Shown here in pieces: positions 30,053-38,809 of a stretch of DNA of 64,000 nt; within the stretch, counting starts at the first letter, position 1; every line of letters starts with the position of its first letter. The notes below the pieces were generated by a model that worked only from the letters and a program-made list of their open reading frames with translations, did no database searches and was not told the DNA's origin. Source of the DNA: Streptomyces mutabilis (GTDB lineage Bacteria > Actinomycetota > Actinomycetes > Streptomycetales > Streptomycetaceae); the NCBI RefSeq assembly GCF_014649815.1, contig NZ_BMTT01000008.1, positions 62,001 through 126,000 on the forward strand, given 5' to 3'. Both the position numbers and the translations under genes were made by a program.

Positions 30053-30517
30053 TCATCCGGCCGACTCGGCCTGAGCCGGCGATCCACTCTCCCCCGCCGC
30101 ACCGAACACGGCCCGGAACGCGCCCGCACCGCCCGCACGCGTCTTGCGCTCGACCAATTGCCGTACGAGCGCGACGAGCTCGGCCGGCTCGAAGGGCTTG
30201 GACAGAAAGGCATCGGCCCCGGCATCGAACCCTGCGTCGATCTCGTACTGCGTACAAGCACTGACGATGGCGATCGGAAGGTCCCGCGTACGCGGATCGG
30301 CACGCAGCCGGGCGGCGGTCCGCACCCCGTCCAGCCGAGGCATGACCACGTCCAGCGTCACGACGTCGGGCCGCACCTGATGGACGACTTCCAGACACTC
30401 GGCACCATCGCCCGCGGTCACGACCTCGAAGCCTTCCAGCTCGAGGTTGACCCTGATCAGCTGCCGGATGACCTTGTTGTCGTCGACAACAAGAACCCGG
30501 CCAGACGCCCTAGGCAC
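30053..30517 (-). CDS. Stand-alone receiver-domain response regulator
   Basis: 154 aa. GTG at 30517 chosen because the preceding frame is not protein-like. It has almost no ribosome site, so the mRNA could be leaderless. A single CheY-like domain: VLVVDDNKVIRQ (acidic pair), PDVVTLDVVMPRLDG (phospho-Asp), IAIVSACT (Thr/Ser switch) and FLSKPFEPAELVALV (Lys). The C-terminal about 30 residues are low-complexity, with no output domain. It probably relays a signal to a partner protein. No kinase is adjacent. Confidence 0.88.
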   Translation of the reverse strand: MPRASGRVLVVDDNKVIRQLIRVNLELEGFEVVTAGDGAECLEVVHQVRPDVVTLDVVMPRLDGVRTAARLRADPRTRDLPIAIVSACTQYEIDAGFDAGADAFLSKPFEPAELVALVRQLVERKTRAGGAGAFRAVFGAAGESGSPAQAESAG

Positions 30518-30730
30518 AACTCGAGAGTAGGTCCGGACCGGCCACCGCGTCCGGGTTTTCCCCACTTCCACCCCGCGCGAGGGACAACGCCCTGACGGCT
30601 GACGCCGTGGCCTGCCGGCCGGGGGCGGGCGAAGGGCGCGGCACGACCGTGGAAACCCGTTCATGACCACCCCGGGCGAGCTGGTAGTGTTCTACCCGTC
30701 GCCGCGAGCAACACCGAACGCGACCGACAC

Positions 30731-30802
30731 GCCCCCGTAGCTCAGGGGATAGAGCAACGGCCTCCGGAGCCGTGTGCGCAGGTTCGAATCCTGCCGGGGG
30801 CA
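30731..30802 (+). tRNA. tRNA-Arg (anticodon CCG)
   Basis: The acceptor stem GCCCCCG (30731-30737) pairs with CGGGGGC (30795-30801), and the discriminator base is A. The D-arm GCTC...GAGC, the anticodon stem ACGGC/GCCGT around the loop CTCCGGA (anticodon CCG) and the T-arm GCAGG-TTCGAAT-CCTGC are all intact. The 3' CCA is not encoded, as is usual in Streptomyces. The region downstream of it is full of mobile-element debris, so it may serve as an attachment site, but no direct repeat of its 3' end was found. Confidence 0.97.
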
Positions 30803-30820
30803 CACTGTGTAAGTGTGCCC

Positions 30821-30860
30821 AAGACCCCGTCACCAGCGGAGACGCTGAGGCCGGGGTCTT
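30821..30860 (+). terminator. Hairpin after tRNA-Arg
   Basis: AAGACCCCG (30821-30829) pairs perfectly with CGGGGTCTT (30852-30860) with a 22-base loop. It follows the tRNA by 18 bases and is most likely its terminator. Confidence 0.75.
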
Positions 30861-30986
30861 CGCGTACGTGCAGGTGCGTGCGGCCGGAAGCAGCCGTCTG
30901 CCAATGCGGCAAAGTACTGAGCCAGGCGAAGAGCGTCTTTCTGCAGACGGTGGCGTCGCCGTGGTCGTGAGCGCCCTGGAGGGTCT

Positions 30987-31086
30987 CGCGTCCGCCAGTG
31001 GATCGAAACCGTCATCGACACCCTCAAAAGCCGGTTCAGCCTCGAACGCCACGACGGCAGAATCCCGGCCGGAGTTTTCGCCCGCA
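30987..31086 (+). pseudogene. Short transposase C-terminal fragment
   Basis: The frame from 30987 reads RVRQWIETVIDTLKSRF, then SLERHDGRIPAGVFAR. This is the C-terminal helix region seen in Streptomyces DDE transposases, where RQWIE-x-V-x-DTLK is followed by L-x-x-H-G-G-R-x-x-x-G-V. About 33 residues are recognisable. Both ends run into unrelated sequence and there is no start. It is a remnant of an insertion sequence just beyond tRNA-Arg. Confidence 0.6.
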
Positions 31087-31238
31087 CCGGACAGCTGGAC
31101 TGGTCGCGGTGCGGGATCGACCCGGTGAACATGCGGGCCTCGAAAGGGGGTCCCTTCCGTGCCCGCGGGCCGCGGGGCCGCCGATGGACGACGGCCCCGC
31201 GTAAGGTGGCGGACCACGGTGGACCGCGGTGCTGTCGG

Positions 31239-33161
31239 TCAGCGCTCCTCGACCACCGTGAACCGCAGCGTTTCGGTGAAGGAGCGTCCGTAGGAGTCGG
31301 TTGCGGTCACCTTGGCGTGGTGGGTTCCCGCTTCGAGGTCGGAGGGCAGTTCCAGTCGCCACAGGTGCATGGTGCGGTCGGCCACGCTGCCGCCGTTGAT
31401 CAACTGCTGGGCGGCCGCGTGCGGGTCGGACCACTCCGGACCGATCAACTGGCTCTCACCACGGGCCTGCTGAGTGCGCACGGCCCTGTGCACAGGTCCA
31501 CCGTCGATGCTTGCCTCCACCTTCGAATCGGTGGACCCCATCCAGAAGTTGGTGGTCAGCCAGGTGGTGCCGGTCAGGTCGTCCCGGCTGACCACGCGGG
31601 GGTCGCCCAGCTCAGGGGCCTCGCCCTGCTTGTTCCCGTTCCAGACCCGACGGTCGACGTACCACTGCCGGTAGGTGGGCGAGTTGACACCGAGCTGCAT
31701 CTGGACGTCGTCCTTCTCACCCGTGACGGTGAAGCGCTCCTTGAAGGAGTTGCCCTTGATGTCCAGGGTCAGGACGCCCGGACGGCCACCGTCACGGCCG
31801 ACGGCGGCCGGGTAACCCTTCTCCGTCAGCTTCCCGGAGTACCAGTCACCGGAGATGGCACCGGCGGTGATGTGGGGGAAGGGCAGCCCCTCGATGCCGA
31901 AGAGGTCGCGCCAGCCCTTGAACAGGTCGCCGGTCTTCATGTTCTCGATCGAATGGGTGTGACCGGCCACCGAGACGGCCCTGCGGCCATCCAGCAGGTT
32001 GTAGATCTCACGGACCTGGTCGACCTGGTGCCGGGCACTGCCCTCGTCGGCGAAGGTCAGCAGCGGTATGTGCCCGGCCACGACGACCAGCTTGTCCGAG
32101 GGGACCTTCGCCAGGTCCCGTTCCAGCCACTCGAGTTGCTTCTCGTCGAGGCGGCCGTTGTAGGAGGGGCTGTTCTCGGGGTCGTTGCAGTTGGTGTGGC
32201 GACCGTCGTTGTTGTCGACGCCGGGGGTGCACGGGTAGCGCACGGTGTTGAGGGCAATGACGTGCGTCCGGCCGACGTCGTAGGAGTAGTACGCCGGGGC
32301 CATGTGAGCCCGGAAGGTGTCGAAGGAGTGCTCGGCGGTCTTCGCGTCGTAGTCGAGGTCGTGGTTGCCGGGCAGGAAGCGCACCGGGCCGTTGAGTTCG
32401 GCGGTGAGTCCCCTGACGTCCGGGTACAGGGAGAGGTCGTCGCCCACCACGTCGCCGATGAACAGGGCGCCGCAGCCGGTGTAGTCGTTGCGCCGGGAGA
32501 GGTCGGAGATGGCTCCGGCGCGGGCGTAGCCGACCTCCTCCTTGTCGTAGGTCTGCAGGTCGCCGGCGATGACGCAGTGCTGCTCGCGGTCCTTGGTGGC
32601 CTGGTTCTTCACCAACGGGAAGTTGACGGCCTCCGGCAGCGGGCCGGTGGGTTCGATGCCTCCGTACCGCAGCTCGGGCGAACCGGCGGGCAGGTGGTTG
32701 TAGTGGAACTGGGCGACGTTGTGCTCGTCGACGGGTACCTGGTAGCCGGACGGCTGAGTGATGAAGACCGTCATGTTGTCGTAGGCGGGCAGTCGGTAAC
32801 GGCCGTGGCGATCGGTGGTCACCACGTCGCGGCCGTTGGAGACCACCACGCCGGCCAGACCGCGCTCGCGCTCGTCGTTGCGGCTGTCGCGGTCGCCGTC
32901 GAGGAACACCCGGCCGGTGAGCACCCGTCCGGCGTCGGCGTCCTCGTCGGCGGGCACGACCTCGACCTTGCCCCGGTAGGCGTTGGCGTTCCAGTCGTTG
33001 CGGTCGTGTCTGTCATTCCCGTCCGCCTGTGTGGCGGTCGCGGGTGCGGCGGTCGCGGTCTGCACGACCGAAGTGGTCAGGGTGGAACCCGCGATCGCCA
33101 TCGCGCCGAGCACTGCCATTCCGGTGCGTACCGACTTGGACGAGGAGCGAGAGAGTGGCAC
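31239..33161 (-). CDS. Secreted calcineurin-like metallophosphoesterase
   Basis: 640 aa from the GTG at 33161, 11 bases after GGAGG; another GTG at 33173 overlaps that site and is unlikely. The open frame continues upstream only by chance into an IS110 remnant. The signal peptide is about residues 1-37 (TGMAVLGAMAIAGSTLTT to ATAAPA). A small beta domain (about 55-150, GRVFLDGDRDSRNDERERGLAGVVVSNG) looks like a Cna-B/SdrD-type fold. It is followed by the catalytic domain with CVIAGDLQTYD, IGDVVGDD, FLPGNHDLDYD, VVVAGHIPLLT and SVAGHTHSIENM, the two-metal ligands. A C-terminal beta domain ends the protein. An extracellular phosphodiesterase or phosphatase, substrate unknown. No partner gene is adjacent. 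Confidence 0.92.
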   Translation of the reverse strand: MPLSRSSSKSVRTGMAVLGAMAIAGSTLTTSVVQTATAAPATATQADGNDRHDRNDWNANAYRGKVEVVPADEDADAGRVLTGRVFLDGDRDSRNDERERGLAGVVVSNGRDVVTTDRHGRYRLPAYDNMTVFITQPSGYQVPVDEHNVAQFHYNHLPAGSPELRYGGIEPTGPLPEAVNFPLVKNQATKDREQHCVIAGDLQTYDKEEVGYARAGAISDLSRRNDYTGCGALFIGDVVGDDLSLYPDVRGLTAELNGPVRFLPGNHDLDYDAKTAEHSFDTFRAHMAPAYYSYDVGRTHVIALNTVRYPCTPGVDNNDGRHTNCNDPENSPSYNGRLDEKQLEWLERDLAKVPSDKLVVVAGHIPLLTFADEGSARHQVDQVREIYNLLDGRRAVSVAGHTHSIENMKTGDLFKGWRDLFGIEGLPFPHITAGAISGDWYSGKLTEKGYPAAVGRDGGRPGVLTLDIKGNSFKERFTVTGEKDDVQMQLGVNSPTYRQWYVDRRVWNGNKQGEAPELGDPRVVSRDDLTGTTWLTTNFWMGSTDSKVEASIDGGPVHRAVRTQQARGESQLIGPEWSDPHAAAQQLINGGSVADRTMHLWRLELPSDLEAGTHHAKVTATDSYGRSFTETLRFTVVEER

Positions 33162-33484
33162 TGTTTCTGACACCTCCGTTGGTCTTCCGCTGATTGGCCG
33201 TCGAATCGCCCTACGTGAGGCCGGGTTGGGAGCGCCCGGTGACCGTGACACTGACCGCCGGAGCTTAACTACGGGAGAGGGAAGGGCGAAGGTCCGGAGG
33301 ACCGTGGGACTCCATCGGGCCCGAATATCCGAAGGAGGGGCAAAAGGAACGCCGGCGTCGGCCTGGACGCCCGTTCCGTGCCGCGGGTGGGCTCCGCCGC
33401 CTTCGGCGACGCTCCTGGTCGGCTTCGTCGAGCGGGTGACGGCGAGCGGAGCGCGGTCCCACGAGACGGTGTGGCTGGACTCGG

Positions 33485-33757
33485 CCGCGGGGCCCTGATC
33501 GAAGCCGACCAGCACGGTCGACTCGGCGGTCAGTTCCAGCGAGCGCAGGGTGTGCGGCATGGTACGGACGGCATCCGCGATCACGGCGTAGTCCTTGGCG
33601 GCGGTCTCGGCCTCGCCGGGATACAGGTCGACGGGTCGGCGCACGGCCAGTCCGGGCAGGTAGGCGACCGTGCAGCCCGCGTCGCGGGCCGAGGTCAGCG
33701 GAAGGGCACCGAGGGAGGCGGGCTGGTCCACGATCACCGTCACGGTGCCGAACTGTC
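33485..33757 (-). pseudogene. IS110-family transposase fragment
   Basis: The frame reads TVIVDQPASLGALPLTSARD, then AYLPGLAVRRPVDLYPGEAE, DYAVIADAVRTMPHTLRSLE and STVLVGFD. This matches the N-terminal RuvC-like part of IS110 transposases (acidic residues around YPGEAKTDARDA, and IADAARTMPHTLR). The first acidic strand and the whole C-terminal part with the active-site Ser are missing, and the sequence after VGFDQGPAAE is unrelated. A dead remnant, upstream of the phosphoesterase gene. Confidence 0.8.
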
Positions 33758-33802
33758 ATGCCGGGCGGAGACCACAGGATCCCTTGCAGGACCGCGGGGA
33801 AC

Positions 33803-34230
33803 ATGTACGGGGGCCGGGCGACGGCGCTGCTGCTCGCGGGATGCAGCAGCGTTCCGACGGATGACAGCGAGATCGTCACGTTCACGGACAGGCACGGTCG
33901 CGTCTTGACCGTTGCGGTGGTCGTCGGCCAGGAGCGGAGCGAAAGCGAGGACTACGAGATCCCCGGACTCGACTGTGACCGTCCCCAGAGGGCCGAAGGT
34001 CGGGGCCGCTGGTTGTTCTCCGATGCCGAAGCGGGATGCACCGTGAGCGGCGTCGGGGACCCGTGTGCGGGCCGGCTGTGCAGTGTTCCCCGGTGGGGCA
34101 GTGATCCGCCTGTGCGGCCAGGGCGGGCGGCAGGGCCGGACTACTGCTCGGGTGACGGTTCGGAGGCGTCGGCGTGGCCATCGTCCTGCGCGCCCGGGTC
34201 CGGGCGAATGGTGTGTCCGCCGGCTTTGCG
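33803..34230 (+). other. Possible lipoprotein gene remnant
   Basis: From an ATG at 33803 the frame reads MYGGRATALLLAGCSS, a very short lipobox-like start (LLAG-C), then about 60 residues (EIVTFTDRHGRVLTVAVVVG) with Streptomyces-like codon use. It fades into arginine/glycine-rich translation before the big hairpin at 34231. The signal part is too short and the frame continues into the antisense of the next gene, so I take it as a truncated gene at best. Confidence 0.25.
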
Positions 34231-34278
34231 GGGTACCGTCTGCCGCGTCTCTCACCGAAGACGCGGCAGACGGTACCC
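34231..34278 (-). terminator. Perfect 20-bp hairpin after the GH30 gene
   Basis: Bases 34231-34250 (GGGTACCGTCTGCCGCGTCT) are the exact reverse complement of 34259-34278, with an 8-base loop CTCACCGA. It starts 18 bases after the GH30 stop on the minus strand. A strong terminator of the T-less Streptomyces kind; it would stop transcription from either side. Confidence 0.88.
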
Positions 34279-34295
34279 GTGTGACGTGGCGCGGC

Positions 34296-36329
34296 TCAGA
34301 CGGGTGGCGGCGTTTCGTCGGTCACGGCCCAGCGTTGGTTCGCGCCCGACGTGGGGGTCCAGGTCGTCACTCTGGAGCGGTCCGCCGTGGCGTGGCCGGC
34401 GACGTCGAGCAGCCGGCTGGTGGCGGCGTTGACGAACGTCCAGGTGCCGTCACCTGTCGTCGACATGATCCACTGAGCTTCCCTGTCGGCCGATCCGGAG
34501 TCCGGGTCCTCCAGGACCGCTGCGCCGCCGCGCACGGCGAGCCGCTTGCCCGTAGCGGAGTTGACGAGCGAGTAGCGCTCGCGGTTGCCGTTGCCGTGGG
34601 TCAGTTTCCGTACGGACCACAGCTGGGTGTCGGTGGTGCCGGAGGTGCGGATGACGAGCCCGGTGCGGTCGTCGTCCGGTGCCAGTGACTTGCCGCTCTG
34701 CACGCCCTGCAGCCGGTAGACGTGGCCGGGCTGGATGAGCGCGGCCTCCCGGGCGGTGCCGCCGACGCCCGCGACGCGGAAGGTCGTGACCGACTCGGCA
34801 GGGACGGTGAGCGTGGCGGAACGACCGCTCACCCGAACCGGATCGCCCTCGACGAGTGCGCCGTCGGCGCTGGTCACCACCGGTGTGACGGAGGCCCGCG
34901 GGGTGACGTGCCCGAAGCGGGAGAGGTCCAGGGTCACCGTGCGCGCCGAGGTTGCATCGTTGACGTGCACCACTGTTGCGCCCGTGCCGGACTTGTTCAC
35001 GGCGGCGGCGCTGGAGGGGTCGTCGGTTTTGACGAAGCGGTCCCCGGGGCGGATGTAGTGGGTGAAGTTCCGGATGGTGTGGAACTTGCTGTTGGTCCTG
35101 ATCGGGCAGGTTTCGAGGGTGTCGGCGGCGGTGCAGTTGAACGGGATGTGGATGCTGCCCCAGTTCTTGCCCGCGGCCGCCTGGGGGATGGCGTCCTCGA
35201 TGGGTTGCCAGAACACCCAGGCGAGTGGCTCGAGTTCGCGGATGTCGTCGACCATGCGGGTGGCGATGCCCAGTCCCGGCTCCATGCCGGTGAAGTCGGT
35301 TCCTGTGCCCCAGGTGCCCTCGACCTCGCTCATCCAGAGTCTCTTGCCCGCGCCTTTGGCACCGTCGCGGGCGCTGGTGCGCATGTCCGTGCCGTAGGTG
35401 TGGACGTTGAGCTGGTCGACGGCGGCGCGCGCTGTCGAGTCGTAGGCGTTCCAGTTCTCGGTGAAGATCTTCGGGTTGGTTTCGTCCATCGCGGACACCG
35501 CGGCGTGCGTCCTGGCTCCGATGAGAGCGCGTTGCAGGGCCAGGATCACCTGCTGTTGGAGTGCGGGGCCGGCGTGCGCACCTTCCTGACGTCCGCCGGT
35601 GGGTTGGCCGTCGGGTCCCAGCCGGGTCCCCCAGTAGGGGGTGTTGGGTTCGTTGAGCGGGGCGATGGTGTCGAACTCGATCCGGTGCTTCTTCTCCAGC
35701 TGTTCGGTCACCTTCACCAGGTAGGTGGCGAAGTCGTCGGCGCGGTCGGCGCGGATCTGGTCCGTGCTCGCGTCGAAGCCTCCGGAGACGTATCCGCTGA
35801 CCGTCTGGAACCAGGGCGGCGAGTTGCTGAATGCCTCCCAGTGGGTCACCTTGCTCTTGACCTGGTCGATCCACCAACGCTGGTTCGCGTCGGCGGCCCA
35901 ATTCCAGTGGTCCGGGTCGTGGGGGTCCCACCAGTCCATGTCCTCACGAGTGGTCCCCTCGGGGGCCTTCCAGAAACCCTCCATGGTGGCGCCGGCCTTC
36001 ATGTAGTCCTTGCGCACGTCGGGGGCGTTGCCGCCGCCGATGTTGTAGCGCGCGATGTTCAGGCGCAGGCCGTCGCGGCCGAACAGCATGTCGACGAGCT
36101 GCTTGCGGATGGGGTCCGGATAACCGCCGGTGACATTGGCGAACCAGGCCAGGCTCGTGCCCCACCCCTCGAACTTCTGCTGCTGATACGAGGGATCGAC
36201 GCGTACGGTGACCGCGTCCGGCGGGTCGGCCGCGGTGGCGGAGGGCATGGCGACGAGCCCCGCGCCGAGCGCCAGGGGGGCGGCGAGCGCCAAGGCTCGG
36301 ACTGTGCGACGTCTGCTGGGCATGATCAT
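34296..36329 (-). CDS. Secreted GH30 glycosidase with ricin-type lectin domain
   Basis: 677 aa (ATG 36329; an ATG two codons later is equally possible). The signal peptide is residues 1-33 (LALAAPLALGAGLVAMPSATAA). The GH30 clan-A domain covers about 40-490: FEGWGTSLAWFANVTGG, the acid/base Glu227 in PLNEPNTPYW and the nucleophile Glu335 in LWMSEVEGTWG. The barrel is followed by the small beta side domain, and residues about 540-677 form a ricin-B-like lectin domain with QLWSVRKL, AQWIMSTTGDGTWTFVN and NQRWAV. This composition resembles streptomycete endo-beta-1,6-galactanases of GH30, but substrate specificity cannot be read from sequence. It acts outside the cell on plant or microbial polysaccharide. 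It is a lone gene with its own terminator. Confidence 0.9.
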   Translation of the reverse strand: MIMPSRRRTVRALALAAPLALGAGLVAMPSATAADPPDAVTVRVDPSYQQQKFEGWGTSLAWFANVTGGYPDPIRKQLVDMLFGRDGLRLNIARYNIGGGNAPDVRKDYMKAGATMEGFWKAPEGTTREDMDWWDPHDPDHWNWAADANQRWWIDQVKSKVTHWEAFSNSPPWFQTVSGYVSGGFDASTDQIRADRADDFATYLVKVTEQLEKKHRIEFDTIAPLNEPNTPYWGTRLGPDGQPTGGRQEGAHAGPALQQQVILALQRALIGARTHAAVSAMDETNPKIFTENWNAYDSTARAAVDQLNVHTYGTDMRTSARDGAKGAGKRLWMSEVEGTWGTGTDFTGMEPGLGIATRMVDDIRELEPLAWVFWQPIEDAIPQAAAGKNWGSIHIPFNCTAADTLETCPIRTNSKFHTIRNFTHYIRPGDRFVKTDDPSSAAAVNKSGTGATVVHVNDATSARTVTLDLSRFGHVTPRASVTPVVTSADGALVEGDPVRVSGRSATLTVPAESVTTFRVAGVGGTAREAALIQPGHVYRLQGVQSGKSLAPDDDRTGLVIRTSGTTDTQLWSVRKLTHGNGNRERYSLVNSATGKRLAVRGGAAVLEDPDSGSADREAQWIMSTTGDGTWTFVNAATSRLLDVAGHATADRSRVTTWTPTSGANQRWAVTDETPPPV

Positions 36330-36863
36330 CCGTTCGTGACGTGGGGTGACACGGAGGGCATCTGCTCTGGACCGGGCCCACCGCCAAGACCAAACAAAAG
36401 CATGCAGAAACGATCGGGATGAAGGGATGCTGAATCACGTATCTGAACACGTCAAGACATCGCGCACGGTTCGGTGCGTGTAATTCGGTGTCCTGCATGG
36501 GCATGCTCGGTGCCGAGAGCCGCCCTGCCCGCTTGCACGCGGTGCACGCGGTGCACTTAGGATTCCACGGCCCGTCGGCAGCTCCCCGCGGCGAGCTCCG
36601 CACGGGCGGGCAGCTCCCGCCGCAGCGTGGCCGGCTGGTCGCGAAAGCCGGGCGGTGCTTCACCGTGCGAGGTAGCCGCGGCGCCGGCTTCTTGGGTGCT
36701 CCCGGCGGCCGCGGGCGCGTTGGGGGGCTTCCAGGGGCGGCCGCTGCCTCCAGGAGGCCCTGTACCCGGCGCGAGGGCGCGGTCCCGGACGTGTCCAGGG
36801 CGGGCCGCGCGTACCCGGCCGGAAGGGGGCGGGTCCGAGCGCCGGGCGGCTTTCCGGCCGAGG
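36330..36863. other. Intergenic region upstream of the GH30 gene
   Basis: 534 bases. The part next to the GH30 gene (36375-36500) is AT-richer than the surroundings (for example CCAAACAAAAGCATGCAGAAACGATC) and should hold its promoter. The rest is GC-rich with the repeat GCACGCGGTGCACGCGGTGCAC at 36535-36556. No credible coding frame. Confidence 0.4.
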
Positions 36864-37658
36864 TCAGGGATGGGCGGGGGGAGTGAAAGCGTCCAGGGAC
36901 TCGGGGAGGGTTTGACCGCCGTCGACGGTGAGGGACTGGCCGGTGACGAAGGAAGCTTCGTCGGAGGCGAGGAAGAGCACGGCGTGTGCGATGTCGGCGG
37001 TCTCACCGAGGCGTCCCAGCGGGATGGAGTCGGTCATCCGACGCAGGTAGTCCGGCCCGAGGCCGGTCAGCCCTTCCGTGTGCACGTTTCCGGGCAGGAC
37101 GGCATTGACCGTGATGCCGTACGGCGCCAACTCCAGAGCCGCGCCGCGCAGGAATCCCAGCTGTCCTGCCTTGCTGGCCCCGTAGTGGGACCATCCCGCG
37201 TAGCCAGTCGTTGGGCCGGTGATCGAGGAGGTCAGAACGATCCGGCCGCGGCCCGCTCGTTCCATCGCGGGCAGACAGGCCCGCACCGACAGGATGGAGC
37301 CCCGGAGGTTGACGTCCAGGACCTCGTCCACGTCCTCGGCGGTCAGTTCGCGCAGTGGACGTTCCGGGAAGATCCCGGCGTTGGCGCACAGCACGTCGAT
37401 CCTTCCGTACTGTCGTTCGGCCTCGACTGCCATCTTCTCGATCTCTTCGGGCCGTCGCATGTCCACGCCCATGCCTGCGACCCGTCCACCGGTGGCCCGG
37501 GCGAGGCGGTCCGCCGCTTTGTGGGCCGTCTCCTCGCTCCGGCCTGTGAGCAACACGGAGGCGCCCTGCTGGGCGAAGAGTCCGGCGATACCGAACCCGA
37601 TACCCCGCGTGCCTCCGGTCACGACGACGGACCGGTCCTCCCAGCTTGTGAACGTCAT
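36864..37658 (-). CDS. Short-chain dehydrogenase/reductase (FabG-like)
   Basis: 264 aa. Classical SDR: the cofactor loop VVTGGTRGIGFGIA (residues about 12-25), the VLCANAGIFPE motif (NAG), the catalytic Ser in VLTSSITGP and YxxxK in SHYGASKAG, then VNAVLPGNVHTEG and the terminal SLTVDGGQTLPES. An Arg after the second beta strand (TGRS) points to NADP(H). The substrate is unknown: FabG-type 3-oxoacyl reductases and sugar or steroid dehydrogenases share this pattern. No operon partner; the sequence upstream is decayed. Confidence 0.92.
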   Translation of the reverse strand: MTFTSWEDRSVVVTGGTRGIGFGIAGLFAQQGASVLLTGRSEETAHKAADRLARATGGRVAGMGVDMRRPEEIEKMAVEAERQYGRIDVLCANAGIFPERPLRELTAEDVDEVLDVNLRGSILSVRACLPAMERAGRGRIVLTSSITGPTTGYAGWSHYGASKAGQLGFLRGAALELAPYGITVNAVLPGNVHTEGLTGLGPDYLRRMTDSIPLGRLGETADIAHAVLFLASDEASFVTGQSLTVDGGQTLPESLDAFTPPAHP

Positions 37659-37885
37659 GTCGTTTGCACCCTCCGCTGTGGTTCCCCCGTGGCCGGGGAA
37701 GCCCGGCCACTGTCCTGGTCACGCTAGCGACGGACCCGGACGGGAGGGCGGAGACCAGCCAGCGCCCGACACGTTCGGGCGGAGAAGGGACAACAGCCGG
37801 CAGGACAGCGTGAACGCGCGATGAAGGGCTTCCGCAATACCGGTGGGGCCCAGCGGTTCCCGTCAATTCGCTTCCGGCCCCGCCG

Positions 37886-38590
37886 TCACCTGATGCCCGC
37901 TTCCGGCTGCCGAGTCGAGATGACCATCCGCTCCGCGTACTCGGACGTTCCGTCCAACCGGTGCTCCCGGCCCTCCACGTCGACGTACAGCCGACGTCCT
38001 TCGGTAAGGAGACCGCGGGTGCGCAGCCGCCGCACCTCCCGGGCGGCTCCAGCGCGCCCGCACGCCGGGGCGGAGTGGTACTGCGATGGAGCCCGGCCAA
38101 CCAGCGCGCCGGCACGCCGTGCCACTCGTATGCGCCGAGGACGTCGGCGATCAGCATCGTTGTGGCCGCCGACAGGTAGAGGGGCACGGCGATGTGCCAA
38201 GCCGGTCGGCGCCGACCGGCACCTCGGCCACAAACGGGGCGCCGGTCGGCCCGGGTCCCGGGCGCGTCACGGACGGGCAGGGCCTGTCGGAGCGCGTGGA
38301 CGGACGCGTGCGCAGCAGGGGTCGCTACGGCCGCGCACCGTCCAACATTCCGGACGGTCGGCCTCCGGCGCGGTGAGAGCACGACGAAGCCGTGCCTCCC
38401 GGAGTCCGCGACCTTCCCCCGTTCGATCACGGCAACCGGGATGCGTCCGTCGAGCAGCGGAGTCCGCAGGATCAGCGTGTCCTGGTCGAGCCAGGTCTCA
38501 TATCCGCGCCGCCGTCCGGGCATGAGGACCGGAGAGGTGGTCGCTGAGACCGTGCCGATCGGTACCGCACCCGAGGTCATGAGGGCGGGA
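37886..38590 (-). pseudogene. Unrecognised decayed gene in at least two frames
   Basis: Three stretches look protein-like but lie in different frames. The first is GRRRGYETWLDQDTLILRTP followed by LLDGRIPVAVIERGKVADSG (about 38520-38370). The second is HIAVPLYLSAATTMLIADVL followed by GAYEWHGVPARWLAGLHRS (about 38200-38080). The third is REVRRLRTRGLLTEGRRLYV followed by DVEGREHRLDGTSEYAERMV and a stop (about 38045-37886). Their order and spacing fit one gene broken by frameshifts. I do not recognise the family. It lies between the SDR gene and the HD gene. Confidence 0.4.
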
Positions 38591-38809
38591 CAAACCAACG
38601 CGGCACCCGCTTACGGGTATCGCAGGCCCCGGCCGCCGTCGTCCTTCGGGCAGGCGGCTCGCGGATTGTGGCCCGATCCTGCGCAAAGTTGGCACGAGCG
38701 CCACTGACGTTGATCACTTGCGCTCGCGAAACTACAGGCGTCCTGCACCCCGGCACCCCGAGCGAGGATGCCGGGGGTGCGGAAGGCGATCGATGGGAGA
38801 GGCGGGCGG

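Noticed and set aside
30803-30986. Attachment site with a repeat of the tRNA 3' end
   Set aside because: I looked for a second copy of the tRNA T-arm and acceptor end within the accessory region and did not find one by eye.
31239-33743. 834-codon version of the phosphoesterase
   Set aside because: The extra part contains an IS110 remnant and unrelated sequence; the signal peptide and ribosome site place the start at 33161.
36535-36556. Operator candidate GCACGCGGTGCACGCGGTGCAC near the GH30 gene
   Set aside because: It is a short tandem repeat more than 200 bases from the gene and does not match a known sugar-regulator site.
37003-38598. 531-codon minus-strand frame over the SDR gene
   Set aside because: Most of it is the wrong frame of the SDR gene. 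Only a part upstream resembles protein, and this is listed as a decayed gene.
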